A stretch of 64,000 nt of DNA from DASWZN01 sp036404435 (GTDB taxonomy: Bacteria; Acidobacteriota; Terriglobia; Bryobacterales; Bryobacteraceae): assembly GCA_036404435.1 (NCBI GenBank), contig DASWZN010000048.1, positions 124,001-188,000 of the forward strand, in the 5' to 3' direction. A program made the position numbers and the translations under genes. Under the pieces are notes generated by a model that did not search any database, was not told the DNA's origin, and worked only from the letters and a program-made list of their open reading frames with translations. Positions 7,741 through 15,616 of this stretch are shown piece by piece; within the stretch, counting starts at the first letter, position 1, and each line of letters opens with the position of its first letter.

Positions 7741-8194
7741 AGTAGTCCTGCGGATCGAGTTCCTCGTACGTGTAGTGAGAGCCGTCCCACAGGTCCACGT
7801 GGCCGCTCGCGTTCACGAAAGGAATGACGAACGCGATCACGCCCTTCTTCCCCAGAAACCGGCGGCGGTCCACCGGACGCACCGCGCGGATCTGCGGCGG
7901 CCCGAACGTCGCCTCCAGCCAGGGCCGCATGCCGCGAACCTGGTAGGCGTAGTGCTTCCCGTCGCCGCCTGAGATCGTCTTCATCCCGGCGAAGTCCGCG
8001 GGCACCGGAACGCCAGAGTAATTCAAAGCCCTGCTCAGCCGGATGGCGCAGGTGTGATCGATCCACGCGGCGTTGACGCGGCCCCCAATCAGTTCCTTGA
8101 TCCGTTCATCCGAGCCGTTCGGGTAGTTCCTGGCCAGCTCGGCAAACGGAGGCAGGAGCGCGATCATCAATCCCCACAGAACCAGGCGCGTCAT
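7697..8194 (-). CDS. Tae4-like peptidoglycan amidase with signal peptide
   Basis: A 165-residue protein with the plan of type VI secretion amidase effectors of the Tae4 family, which cut the gamma-D-Glu-mDAP bond of peptidoglycan stems. Visible motifs: catalytic Cys49 in DHTCAIRLSRALNYSG, a YAYQVRGMRPWLEATFG segment, and His132 in SGHVDLWDG. Unlike delivered effectors it has a hydrophobic N-terminal stretch (residues 3-16, LVLWGLMIALLPPF) that looks like a Sec signal or anchor. No Tai4 immunity gene and no type VI secretion genes are in the window. It may act as a housekeeping or secreted cell-wall amidase. Start: ATG at 8194, in front of the hydrophobic segment. Confidence 0.8.
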   Translation of the reverse strand: MTRLVLWGLMIALLPPFAELARNYPNGSDERIKELIGGRVNAAWIDHTCAIRLSRALNYSGVPVPADFAGMKTISGGDGKHYAYQVRGMRPWLEATFGPPQIRAVRPVDRRRFLGKKGVIAFVIPFVNASGHVDLWDGSHYTYEELDPQDYFKLASEVVLWETRP

Positions 8195-8299
8195 TCCTGC
8201 GACTATACACCCGCCGGCCCGCTCCCCGCTCCGGATCACCCCTCCAATCCGCATCTTCCCCGCTTTCCGAGCCCTCCACCTGGGGTAAGCTTGTTCTTG

Positions 8300-10549
8300 G
8301 TGCGAAGAGTAGCGGTGCTGGGGTGCCTGCTCGCTGCAGCGGCCCTCGCGGCGCCCGGGCCCCGTCTGGCCGACGCTCCCAAACCTGCCGTTCCCGACAA
8401 AATCAAAGACCGCTTCGAGCCCGCCCCCCTGGACCGGCAGAAGATCGAGGGCCTCCTCGGCCAGCGCTTGCGCGTGAACCTCGAGGGCCGCCTGCTCCAC
8501 GTCAGCGAGACCCTCCTGCTCTCCGCCTATCCCACCCGGCCGGGCGCGCCAGCCGCCGGCGGCGAGAACGCCGGCAAGTTCCTGGAGGCCGCCGCCCGCA
8601 CCTGGGCCTACACCGGCGACCCGCGCCTGAGGGGCATGATGGACCGCGTCGCCTCCTTCTTGGCGGCCTCCGAGATCCAGCAAGGTTGGCGCATCGGGGA
8701 TCTCCGCTGGACGCTCGCCGGCCTGCTCGCCTATTACCAGGTCACAGCCGACGCCAAGGCGCTCGAAGCCGCGCGCAAGATTGGCGACATGCTGGCCCAG
8801 ACTTACGGCGAAGGCCCCGGCCAGCACGATATCGTCGCCGCCGGCGACCACATGGGCCTCTCCGCCACCAATGTGCTCGGACCCATCTGCGTCCTCTACC
8901 GCTACACCGGCGCCCAGCACTACCTCGACCTCGCGCGCTACATCGTCCGCGCCTATGCCGAGCCCCAGGGGCCCAAGCTCCTCAAGTCGATCGAGACCAC
9001 CGGCAGCGTCTACCACGTCGCCGACGCTCGTGCGGACGAGATCCTCGACAACCTCTCCGGCCTGCTCGAGCTCTACCGGCTCTCGGGCGATGAGCCCTAC
9101 CTGAAGGCCGCCACGGCCGCCTGGAAGGACATCGTTTCCAAGCGCCTCTACATCACCGGAACCGTCAGCTCCGGCGAGTATTTCCGGGACGACCAGGACC
9201 TACCCGGCGAGGAAGCGGCCAGCGTCGGCGAAGGCTGCGCGACCGTGGCCTGGCTCGACCTCAATTGGCAGCTTCTGCGCCTCACCGGCGAGCTCCGCTA
9301 CGCCGGCGAGATCGAGCGCACCGTCTACAACCAGCTCTTGGGCTCGCAAGATCCGCACAACGGCAGCATCTGCCGCTTCACCCCGCTGGTAGGGCGCAAG
9401 CGGCCCAGCGCCAACCTCAACTGCGCCGTCGCCAGCGAGCCGCGCGCCATCGCCATGATTCCCGAGATGGCTTGGGGCGCGCACGAGGATGGCGTGGCCG
9501 TGCTGCTCTATGCGCCCGGCGACGTCACCATCCCCCTGCGGCCGGACTTCCAGGTCACCCTCGCCTCGGCAACCCGCTTTCCGCGTGACGGCCAGATCGC
9601 CCTTACCCTGCACCCGTCCCGCCCCGCGCGTTTCCCGGTCTTCCTTCGCGTTCCGGACTGGTGCACGCACTTCACGGCCAAGGTGAAGGACGCCGAGACT
9701 CCGGGCGAGCCCGGCCAGTTCCTCAAGCTCGACCGCCTCTGGCATTCGGGCGACGCGATCCAGATTCAAATGGACCTGCCGGTGCGAGTGATCCCCGGCG
9801 GCGCCAGCTACCCGGATTACGTCGCTCTGGCGCGCGGGCCGCAGGTTCTCGCGCTCGAGGCAGCCCTCAATCCGCAGCTCCCCTACCTCCAGCGAGCCTC
9901 CTTCAAGACGCTGGAGGCCTCTCAGATCCAACTTCAGGATGCCGCGGCCGGCCTTCCTAAGACCTGGGCCGGCAACCAGGCATACTCGATCGACGGCGCC
10001 TTCTCCGGCAAGCCCCAACCGCTGCTCCTGGTGCCTTTCGCCGACGCACAGAACTACCGGGTGTGGCTGCTGAAGCCGGGTCGGGTGCCGATCGGACCGG
10101 TGGCGCTCACCGCTTTTGGAACCGAGTCTTGGTCGAAGACGGGCAGCGTGGCCGGCTCCATCTGCGACGAGCGGCCCGATACCTACCGCACCAGCTTCGA
10201 GGGCAAGCCGGCCAAAGAGGACTGGTATGCCGTCGAGATGGATCGGCCCGCCGATATCGCCCGCATCGTCTACCGGCATGGCAAGATCTTCGAGAACGGC
10301 GGCTGGTTCGACACCTCGTCCGGCAAACCCAGGATCCAGATCAAGAAGACTAAGAACGGCCCCTGGGAAGCCGTGGGCACGCTCGACAGCTACCCGGACT
10401 TCACCTCCGCCAGGGTGCCCGCCATCCGCGATGGCGAGCCGTTCGAGCTACGTCTCAACCAACCCGTCCGCGCCGTGGCCATCCGCATCGTAGGTAAACC
10501 GGCCCGTTCCTTTTCGAGTTGCGCCGAACTGGCGGCCTACGGGCAGTAG
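8300..10549 (+). CDS. Secreted GH127-type glycoside hydrolase (beta-L-arabinofuranosidase-like)
   Basis: About 749 residues with a signal peptide (VAVLGCLLAAAALAAPG), an (alpha/alpha)6-barrel of the DUF1680/GH127 superfamily and beta domains. Seen motifs: DHMGLSATNVLG, the EGCATVAWLDL segment matching the Glu/Cys active-site strand of GH127, and NCAVASEPRAIAMIPEM matching the second cysteine region, here with one Cys instead of the usual Cys-Cys. The last 130 residues look like a discoidin (F5/8 type C) sugar-binding domain. Likely removes beta-L-arabinofuranose or a related sugar from plant glycans. The start is uncertain: GTG 8300 and TTG 8291/8297 are all possible. Confidence 0.85.
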   Translation: MRRVAVLGCLLAAAALAAPGPRLADAPKPAVPDKIKDRFEPAPLDRQKIEGLLGQRLRVNLEGRLLHVSETLLLSAYPTRPGAPAAGGENAGKFLEAAARTWAYTGDPRLRGMMDRVASFLAASEIQQGWRIGDLRWTLAGLLAYYQVTADAKALEAARKIGDMLAQTYGEGPGQHDIVAAGDHMGLSATNVLGPICVLYRYTGAQHYLDLARYIVRAYAEPQGPKLLKSIETTGSVYHVADARADEILDNLSGLLELYRLSGDEPYLKAATAAWKDIVSKRLYITGTVSSGEYFRDDQDLPGEEAASVGEGCATVAWLDLNWQLLRLTGELRYAGEIERTVYNQLLGSQDPHNGSICRFTPLVGRKRPSANLNCAVASEPRAIAMIPEMAWGAHEDGVAVLLYAPGDVTIPLRPDFQVTLASATRFPRDGQIALTLHPSRPARFPVFLRVPDWCTHFTAKVKDAETPGEPGQFLKLDRLWHSGDAIQIQMDLPVRVIPGGASYPDYVALARGPQVLALEAALNPQLPYLQRASFKTLEASQIQLQDAAAGLPKTWAGNQAYSIDGAFSGKPQPLLLVPFADAQNYRVWLLKPGRVPIGPVALTAFGTESWSKTGSVAGSICDERPDTYRTSFEGKPAKEDWYAVEMDRPADIARIVYRHGKIFENGGWFDTSSGKPRIQIKKTKNGPWEAVGTLDSYPDFTSARVPAIRDGEPFELRLNQPVRAVAIRIVGKPARSFSSCAELAAYGQ

Positions 10550-10608
10550 GCGCGTGGCGCACGTTTCACGCGGTGCTGAAAAATGCCAAGAAAGACCAAG
10601 ACATTGCT

Positions 10609-10683
10609 GGCTGCGGATAAACGCCGATAAGCGCGGATTGAAAGTAAATGCCTTATCTGTGTTTATCGGCGTTCATCTGTTGC
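10609..10683. repeat. Imperfect palindromic repeat (GATAAACGCCGATAAGCG type)
   Basis: The left arm (GGATAAACGCCGATAAG) and right arm (TTTATCGGCGTTCATC) pair imperfectly. It belongs with the elements at 38278-38342 and 47016-47081. It lies between converging glycosidase genes. Confidence 0.55.
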
Positions 10684-10751
10684 CAGAATTGTGCTTCGAG
10701 AGCTTTTCGTCACCCTCTTCAGCGTGCGCCACAGGTCCCGCGCCGCCCTTT

Positions 10752-12647
10752 TCACATTCCGCTCTCCAGCAGCGAAAGCACCCCCAGCAGCGCGCCCCAG
10801 TGGTGGAACCCGTCGCTGCTGAGGACGTCGTTCCCCCGGCCCGTGATCGCGTTGTAATTCTCGTAGATCGCGCCTTCGCTCTTCCACGACTTCATGAACA
10901 GCCGGTACGACCGCTCGGCCAGGTCCGTCCGCGCCGCGGCCAGGTTGTACTTCCGGAAGCCGAGATACAGCAGGAAGTTCATCGGCCCCCAGATCCGGCC
11001 GCGCCAGTACGCCTGGTCCTCGAAGCCGGGGACATTGCGCGCAATCGAAGGCGCCACCCATTCGCCGTGAAACTCGGCGGGATTGAAGTAGTGCTCCGTC
11101 GCCATGCGCTCCGCCTGCCGCTGGGTCGGCGTGCCGGCGATCAGCGGGTAGAAGTTGGTCGGCGAGACCTTCTGCGAAAACTCACCGGTGTCGGTGCGCC
11201 GGTTCAGGTAGATGCCGCTCTTCTCGCTCCACAGCGTCTCGAGCGCCCGGGCGTATTTCGCCTGGCGCCCGCGCAACTCCCGCGCGTCCTCCGGCTTCTC
11301 CAAGACCTCCGCCATTTCCGCCAGCGCTCCGCAATCCGCCACGTAAAGGGACACCAACCCGACGTCGGCCAGCTCCAGCCGGTGCGTCCGCTTGTTGTAG
11401 GGAACGCCGTCGTACATGGGCGAATTGTCCAGACCGGATTCGTAGAGCGCCCCCTGCCAGTTGTCCGTCACCCCGTCGAAGATCTGCGGCACGGGATCGG
11501 AGCCGAAGCTCAGCAGATCGCCGTTCGCCCGCGCCGCCGGCCACCAGCGGTTCCAGGCCAGCAGCTCAGGGTAAATCTCTTCCAGGAACCAGCGCTCCTT
11601 GTGCCGCCGGTAGATCTCCATCGCCATCAAGCTGCCCACCGGCGGCTCCGAGCGGTCCTCGCTCTCAATCCGGTAAGCGGACTGGAAGTTGGGAACGAAC
11701 CCCCGCGCGGTAATCCCCTTGGTGTTCTCGACCGCGTTGGCGTAGGCCAGGTCCTTGTCGTACAGGCTGTACATGAACGACGCGAAGTAGTTGTCCCACT
11801 CGAACAGCACCGAGCCGCCCCAGTTCGCAGCCCACAAGCGGCTGACCGGGGTGATGGCGCGGTCGCCCTCCGGATCGTAGATCAGGTTCCAGGCCAACAC
11901 CGTCTGCATGGCCGTGAACGCGTCGGAACGCTCGCCGTGCGACGCCAGCCACGCCATGTGCCGGGCGCGGTGGGATTCAATGATCGCCTTGATTTCTTCC
12001 AGCTTCTTCTCCGGCCCCGTGTACACGGCCACCTGTCCATCCAGCACCGCCGAGAGGTACGGCGCATTCGTGGTGGCGAACGGGTCGCCCGCATCCGGCG
12101 CGGTCGTGCGCACCTCGAAGGCCCTCTTCGCGGCCTCGGCGCGGATCGCGTTTCCTTCGCGCCGGACCGCGCCGGGCCGATTCCAGTAGAAGCCGGTCTC
12201 GACGATCAGGTGCAGCGGCCGCAGCGGATCGCGCTTCTGAACCGTGGCCAGGATGTACTGCTCATCGCCCTCGGTGGCGCTCTGGACCAGGATGACGTTG
12301 TTCGAGTCGGCGCGGTCGGTGTCCGCCATCCATTCCACCGTGAGTTCGGTGAAAGACCCGTCGTTCGAATGCGGTCCCAGGCGCACTTTCTCGGGCCGGT
12401 GCGCGGTCTCGTTGGCCTGAAAGAAGGTGTCGCTGTAGAGCCGCCGGGCGAGCGACTTCAGCCCCAGCGTGATGGCGAAGCCCTCCGGCAGATGCACATG
12501 GGCCATGACGCTGTTCGTGCTCCAGGTGTTCCAGCCGCGGCACAGCTTCCGTTGCAGAGCCCTGTACTCGGCCGTCCGCAGGACGCGGGCGGGCTGCGCC
12601 GCCCAGGAGCAGGTTGCCAAGGTGAGCGCGATCAGAACGGTCTTCAT
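10752..12647 (-). CDS. Secreted GH63-like glycosidase (MGH1/trehalase-like fold)
   Basis: A protein of 631 residues with a Sec signal (MKTVLIALTLATCSWAAQ). The N-terminal half is beta-rich (WNTWSTNSVMAHVHLPEG), the C-terminal half an (alpha/alpha)6 barrel with FEWDNYFASF, IPQ-type PVPQIFDGVTDNW and AYWRGRIWGPMNFLLYLG, the signature set of GH63/MGH1-type enzymes. The aspartate in WDNYF is in the position of the general acid. It probably trims alpha-glucosides or a related sugar; the exact substrate cannot be read. Start at ATG 12647. It converges with the GH127 gene across the palindromic repeat. Confidence 0.85.
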   Translation of the reverse strand: MKTVLIALTLATCSWAAQPARVLRTAEYRALQRKLCRGWNTWSTNSVMAHVHLPEGFAITLGLKSLARRLYSDTFFQANETAHRPEKVRLGPHSNDGSFTELTVEWMADTDRADSNNVILVQSATEGDEQYILATVQKRDPLRPLHLIVETGFYWNRPGAVRREGNAIRAEAAKRAFEVRTTAPDAGDPFATTNAPYLSAVLDGQVAVYTGPEKKLEEIKAIIESHRARHMAWLASHGERSDAFTAMQTVLAWNLIYDPEGDRAITPVSRLWAANWGGSVLFEWDNYFASFMYSLYDKDLAYANAVENTKGITARGFVPNFQSAYRIESEDRSEPPVGSLMAMEIYRRHKERWFLEEIYPELLAWNRWWPAARANGDLLSFGSDPVPQIFDGVTDNWQGALYESGLDNSPMYDGVPYNKRTHRLELADVGLVSLYVADCGALAEMAEVLEKPEDARELRGRQAKYARALETLWSEKSGIYLNRRTDTGEFSQKVSPTNFYPLIAGTPTQRQAERMATEHYFNPAEFHGEWVAPSIARNVPGFEDQAYWRGRIWGPMNFLLYLGFRKYNLAAARTDLAERSYRLFMKSWKSEGAIYENYNAITGRGNDVLSSDGFHHWGALLGVLSLLESGM

Positions 12648-12688
12648 GGATCTGATTCTAGCCCGCACCGCGACGGCCGCGGCAGGAT

Positions 12689-14005
12689 TCAGCGGGTCCC
12701 CGCCGCCGCGATCTGCCCCTGGCGGGCGTAGTCGATTGCCTCGGCAAGGATGCGCGCCGATTCCTGGGGAGCGTGGAACCCCATCGAGTTCTCGGCGTTG
12801 ACGAAATCCACGCGCCATTGCGCCCGGCGCTGTAGCTTTAGCGCCGCCTCGAGCGCCTGGTCCGATGCCCCGGCCGCCCGCGCCGCCTTCACCTGGTCGA
12901 AGAGCGCGATGAGCGCGTCTTCGGCGCGCGAGAGCAACGCCGCGTGGCGGTCCTGTATGTTCTCGATGCGGGCCTTCATCTCCTCGGCCGGGAGCGGGTG
13001 GCACGTCAGGCAGGCCCGGTCGAGGTCTTCGAGCGGGCTGCGCACGTGGTGGTCGCTCACCTTCATCGCGCCCTGGCGGAGGAACGGCATGTGGCAATCG
13101 GCGCAGGCCACGCCGGCGCGCGCGTGCACTCCCTGGCTGTAAGTTTCGAACTCGGGATGCTGCGCTTTGAGCACCGCGGCGCCGGTTTCCCCGTGCTTCC
13201 AGTCCGTGAAACCGATCTGGTCGTAATAGGCCTCGATCTGTTCCACCTTCAGGCCGTTCGCCCAGGGGTAAGTCACGATCTTGTGCTCGCCCGAGAAGTA
13301 ATACTCCACGTGGCACTGCGCGCAGACGTAAGTGCGCATCTCCTGGCGGGTGGCCATCGTGTTGGGGTCGTAATTCTCGACGCCCTGGCTCTTCTTCAGC
13401 GCCTGGATGCCGCGCAGGAAGGCGGGACGCGTCACGCGCAGTTGCATGGTCACCGGGTCGTGGCATTCCAGGCAGCCGATGGGATGATCCACCAGCTTGC
13501 GCGCTTCTTGAAACGGCATGGCGGAGACGATCTCGAAGCCCTTCATCACGTCGCCCGCGCCCGCCTGGCGGTAGGCCGGCAGAATCGAGCTGTGGCACTG
13601 CAAACAGCTACCGGGCTGCGGCCGCTCCCGCGTGCGCCGGCTCTTGTCCTGGTCGATGAGCGACCAGGCGTGGCCGCGGGCCTTGTTGTATTCGAGCTCG
13701 AAAGCGTAGCCGGCGAAGATGCGCTTGAGGCGCGGGTCGCGGTCCAAGTGGGAGAACGGGACGCTGCCGCCGTACTTGGTGGCGTGCATCTCGGTGTTGC
13801 GCTGGAAGCTATCGAACTCCCGCGGGAAGTCGCGGCCCCAGACGGCGGGATCGAGCGTGCTCTCCGTCAGCGCGACCACCTGGACGTGCGTCTCGCGCGC
13901 CTCCTGCTTCCGCTCGCGGATGTTCACGAGCAGCATGGTCACCAGGAAGGTGGCGGCCGCGACGGCGCCGCTCAATAGCACATAAGTCCAGCGCGAAGGT
14001 TTCAT
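12689..14005 (-). CDS. nrfA: Cytochrome c nitrite reductase NrfA (pentaheme, CXXCH variant)
   Basis: Periplasmic enzyme that reduces nitrite to ammonium with six electrons. The 438-residue protein has an N-terminal membrane/signal segment and five heme motifs in the order CLQCH, CLECH, CAQCH, CADCH, CLTCH. In the classical enzyme the active-site heme is bound by CXXCK; here it is CLQCH, a variant known in several NrfA lineages. Other NrfA landmarks are YFSGEHKIVTYPWANGL and QGVHARAGVACADCHMPF, the latter with the distal His and Ca-site region. It overlaps nrfH by ATGA, so the two are cotranscribed. A remote alternative is another multiheme NrfA homologue such as an octaheme fragment, less likely given length. 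Confidence 0.95.
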   Translation of the reverse strand: MKPSRWTYVLLSGAVAAATFLVTMLLVNIRERKQEARETHVQVVALTESTLDPAVWGRDFPREFDSFQRNTEMHATKYGGSVPFSHLDRDPRLKRIFAGYAFELEYNKARGHAWSLIDQDKSRRTRERPQPGSCLQCHSSILPAYRQAGAGDVMKGFEIVSAMPFQEARKLVDHPIGCLECHDPVTMQLRVTRPAFLRGIQALKKSQGVENYDPNTMATRQEMRTYVCAQCHVEYYFSGEHKIVTYPWANGLKVEQIEAYYDQIGFTDWKHGETGAAVLKAQHPEFETYSQGVHARAGVACADCHMPFLRQGAMKVSDHHVRSPLEDLDRACLTCHPLPAEEMKARIENIQDRHAALLSRAEDALIALFDQVKAARAAGASDQALEAALKLQRRAQWRVDFVNAENSMGFHAPQESARILAEAIDYARQGQIAAAGTR

Positions 14006-14439
14006 CGTTCTCTCCTGGGGCCGTGGCCCGCTCCGGCATGGCAGGCTACGCAATGGAGGCCGGCCATTTCGCTCGCCATCTCCTGGTGGCAGCGCAGGCA
14101 GTTGGCTTCGAGGACTTCCGAGTTGAACTCGTGGATGCGGATGGGATCGGGGTAATCCTGCAGGGTGAAATGGAGCGAATGGTTCCAGCCGTTGCGGGCC
14201 TTGACGAAGTACTTGGGAGCCAGGGCGTGGGGCGTGTGGCAGTCGTTACAGACCGCGGCGGCGTGGTGCGGGCCGCGCTGCCACGAGTCGAGCTGGTCGC
14301 GCATAATGTGGCAGTTGGCGCAGGCCTCCGGCCGGTTGCTGAAATACGAATAGCCCTTGGCGTAAACGAAGGTGAACGTGCCCAGGCCCGCGAGCGCTCC
14401 GGCGAGCGCGGAGAGGACGTAGCGCCAGGCGCGTGGCAT
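14002..14439 (-). CDS. nrfH: NrfH, tetraheme membrane quinol dehydrogenase
   Basis: A 145-residue NapC/NirT-family cytochrome that passes electrons from menaquinol to NrfA. One N-terminal membrane segment (about residues 7-26) is followed by four heme motifs: CANCH, CNDCH, CLRCH and CVACH. CANCHIMRDQLDSW is the typical first-heme region, with Met as possible ligand. The end (ACHAGAGHG) is close to the usual NrfH end. It is first in the nrfHA unit; the stop overlaps the nrfA start by four bases. Confidence 0.95.
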   Translation of the reverse strand: MPRAWRYVLSALAGALAGLGTFTFVYAKGYSYFSNRPEACANCHIMRDQLDSWQRGPHHAAAVCNDCHTPHALAPKYFVKARNGWNHSLHFTLQDYPDPIRIHEFNSEVLEANCLRCHQEMASEMAGLHCVACHAGAGHGPRRER

Positions 14440-14541
14440 CCCGACTATTGTAAACGGAGTCGGCGAGCGTCGCCCTGGACCGCCGCGCTCCCGCTCGCGC
14501 ACGGGGACCGATCCTGAAAGCGAAGCTGGAAAGCCCGCCTG

Positions 14542-14566
14542 GATCGACGGGCAACGAGCCACGAGC
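14542..14566. repeat. Copy of the GGGCAACGAGCCACGAGC repeat
   Basis: A 25-base sequence from GATC to GAGC that matches both arms of the inverted repeat at 58276-58399 with few changes. It lies between rpmB and nrfH. Confidence 0.6.
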
Positions 14567-14573
14567 GGCCCGA

Positions 14574-14765
14574 TCAGGCGGCTTTTTGGACCTTGCCGCT
14601 ACGCAGGCAGGAAGTGCAGGCGCGAATGCGCTTGGCCGCGCCGTTGACGATGGCGCGCACGGTCTGCAGGTTCACGTCCCAGCGCCGCTGGGTCACATTG
14701 TGCGCGTGGCTGACGCGGTGGCCGAACCGGGGCCCTTTTCCACAGACATCGCATACTCTCGCCAT
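14574..14765 (-). CDS. rpmB: 50S ribosomal protein L28
   Basis: A 63-residue basic ribosomal protein. MARVCDVCGKGPRFGHRVSHAHN and RWDVNLQTVRAIVNG are characteristic for bacterial L28. It keeps both cysteine pairs (CDVC and CTSC), so it is the zinc-binding form. Single gene, preceded by AGGAGACTTCCGTCA-type leader with a purine-rich ribosome site. Confidence 0.97.
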   Translation of the reverse strand: MARVCDVCGKGPRFGHRVSHAHNVTQRRWDVNLQTVRAIVNGAAKRIRACTSCLRSGKVQKAA

Positions 14766-14840
14766 TGACGGAAGTCTCCTAAGGTAACGGTAGGAAGCTC
14801 CATCTTAACAAGTTGCGGGCGAGGGGCGCAAATCCGGTGG

Positions 14841-14859
14841 GACAGGCCTCCGGCCTGTC
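14841..14859. repeat. Hairpin of the composite repeat family
   Basis: GACAGGCC/GGCCTGTC with a 3-base loop, preceded by GGTGG as in the other elements of the family. It lies between the start of rpmB and the antitoxin promoter. Confidence 0.5.
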
Positions 14860-14940
14860 ACGGCGGCGCGCCGCGCCCTGAGGGGAAGTCCGGGGACACT
14901 CCAGGCTGCTCGCGCGAGCCGCCGGCGGCGAGTCAGCCCC

Positions 14941-14997
14941 TTGCAAAGTCCGCTGTTCCTGCCCGATACTGGTAGTGTACTCGTACAAATTGTACGA
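14941..14997 (+). promoter_or_regulatory. Antitoxin promoter with palindromic operator
   Basis: TTGCAA (14941-14946) and GATACT (14965-14970), spaced by 18, make a plausible promoter. Directly downstream is TCGTACAAATTGTACGA (14981-14997), 8-base arms about one central base, with further GTAC half-sites on both sides. Phd/YefM antitoxins repress their own operon at such palindromes. Confidence 0.6.
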
Positions 14998-15010
14998 ACG
15001 GTACATTGCC

Positions 15011-15277
15011 ATGACACGCCTCAATGTCTCGAAAGCGCGGGAGGAGTTTCCCGACGTCGTAAACCGCGCCGCCTACGGGAAAGAGCGGACCATTGTTTCC
15101 CGCCGGGGGAAGGACCTGGCCGCCGTCATTCCCATAGACGACCTTCGCCTCCTGGAGCGCCTGGCCCGGGAGGAAATGGACCGCCTGGACCTCGAAGACG
15201 CCCGCGCCGCCCTGAAAGAGGCGGAAGAGAAGGGGACCGTTCCTCTCCGAGACCTCATGCGGGACTTGGGGGACTGA
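15011..15277 (+). CDS. Type II antitoxin, Phd/YefM family
   Basis: An 88-residue protein with the Phd/YefM fold at the N-terminus (MTRLNVSKAREEFPDVVNRA, then ERTIVSRRGKDLAAVIPIDDL), where DNA binding and dimerisation reside, and an acidic charged C-terminal helix that would wrap the toxin. The ATG at 15011 puts the palindromic operator outside the gene; a GTG at 14975 would place it inside. The toxin reading frame follows directly and is broken. Confidence 0.85.
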   Translation: MTRLNVSKAREEFPDVVNRAAYGKERTIVSRRGKDLAAVIPIDDLRLLERLAREEMDRLDLEDARAALKEAEEKGTVPLRDLMRDLGD

Positions 15278-15280
15278 GTT

Positions 15281-15555
15281 CTGGCCTACCGCATTGAGGT
15301 CACTCCCGCCGCCGAGAGGGACCTCCGCAAGCTCGATCCTCATGTCCGAAAGCAAGTGAACCGGACATTCTCCGCCTGGAAGACCATCCGCGTCCTCCTG
15401 GGGTGGAGAAGCTGGAGACGAAGGAGAAGCTCTGCCGCATCTACGTGGGGCCGGGGAAGAACTACCGCGCCATCTATCAGATTCGGAACGAAGTGCTCCT
15501 CGTCCTCGTGGTGAAGGTGGGAGACCGGAAGAAAGTGTACCGCCGCGTGAAGTGA
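15281..15555 (+). pseudogene. RelE/ParE-family toxin, frameshifted
   Basis: The sequence directly after the antitoxin reads AYRIEVTPAAERDLRKLDPH, the start of a RelE/ParE toxin. Near 15390 the frame changes by one missing base: the rest reads ILRLEDHPRPPGVEKLETKE and GKNYRAIYQI with end VKVGDRKKVYRRVK, the conserved toxin C-terminus. The first codon is CTG, with no ATG, GTG or TTG, so the start is also doubtful. As written no active RNase would be made. Given other single-base indels in the window, an assembly error is possible. Family: mRNA interferase that cuts on the ribosome (RelE) or gyrase poison (ParE). Confidence 0.75.
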
Positions 15556-15616
15556 TAAGGCCCAGGGGCGCGCCGGGCAGGTTCGCGCCGGTGCGTGTTA
15601 ACCTCTGGTTTCGAGC

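Noticed and set aside
10554..12731. 725-residue open frame on the + strand opposite the GH63-like gene
   Set aside because: High-GC shadow: composition rich in R, P, V and H without domains, exactly antisense to a clear glycosidase.
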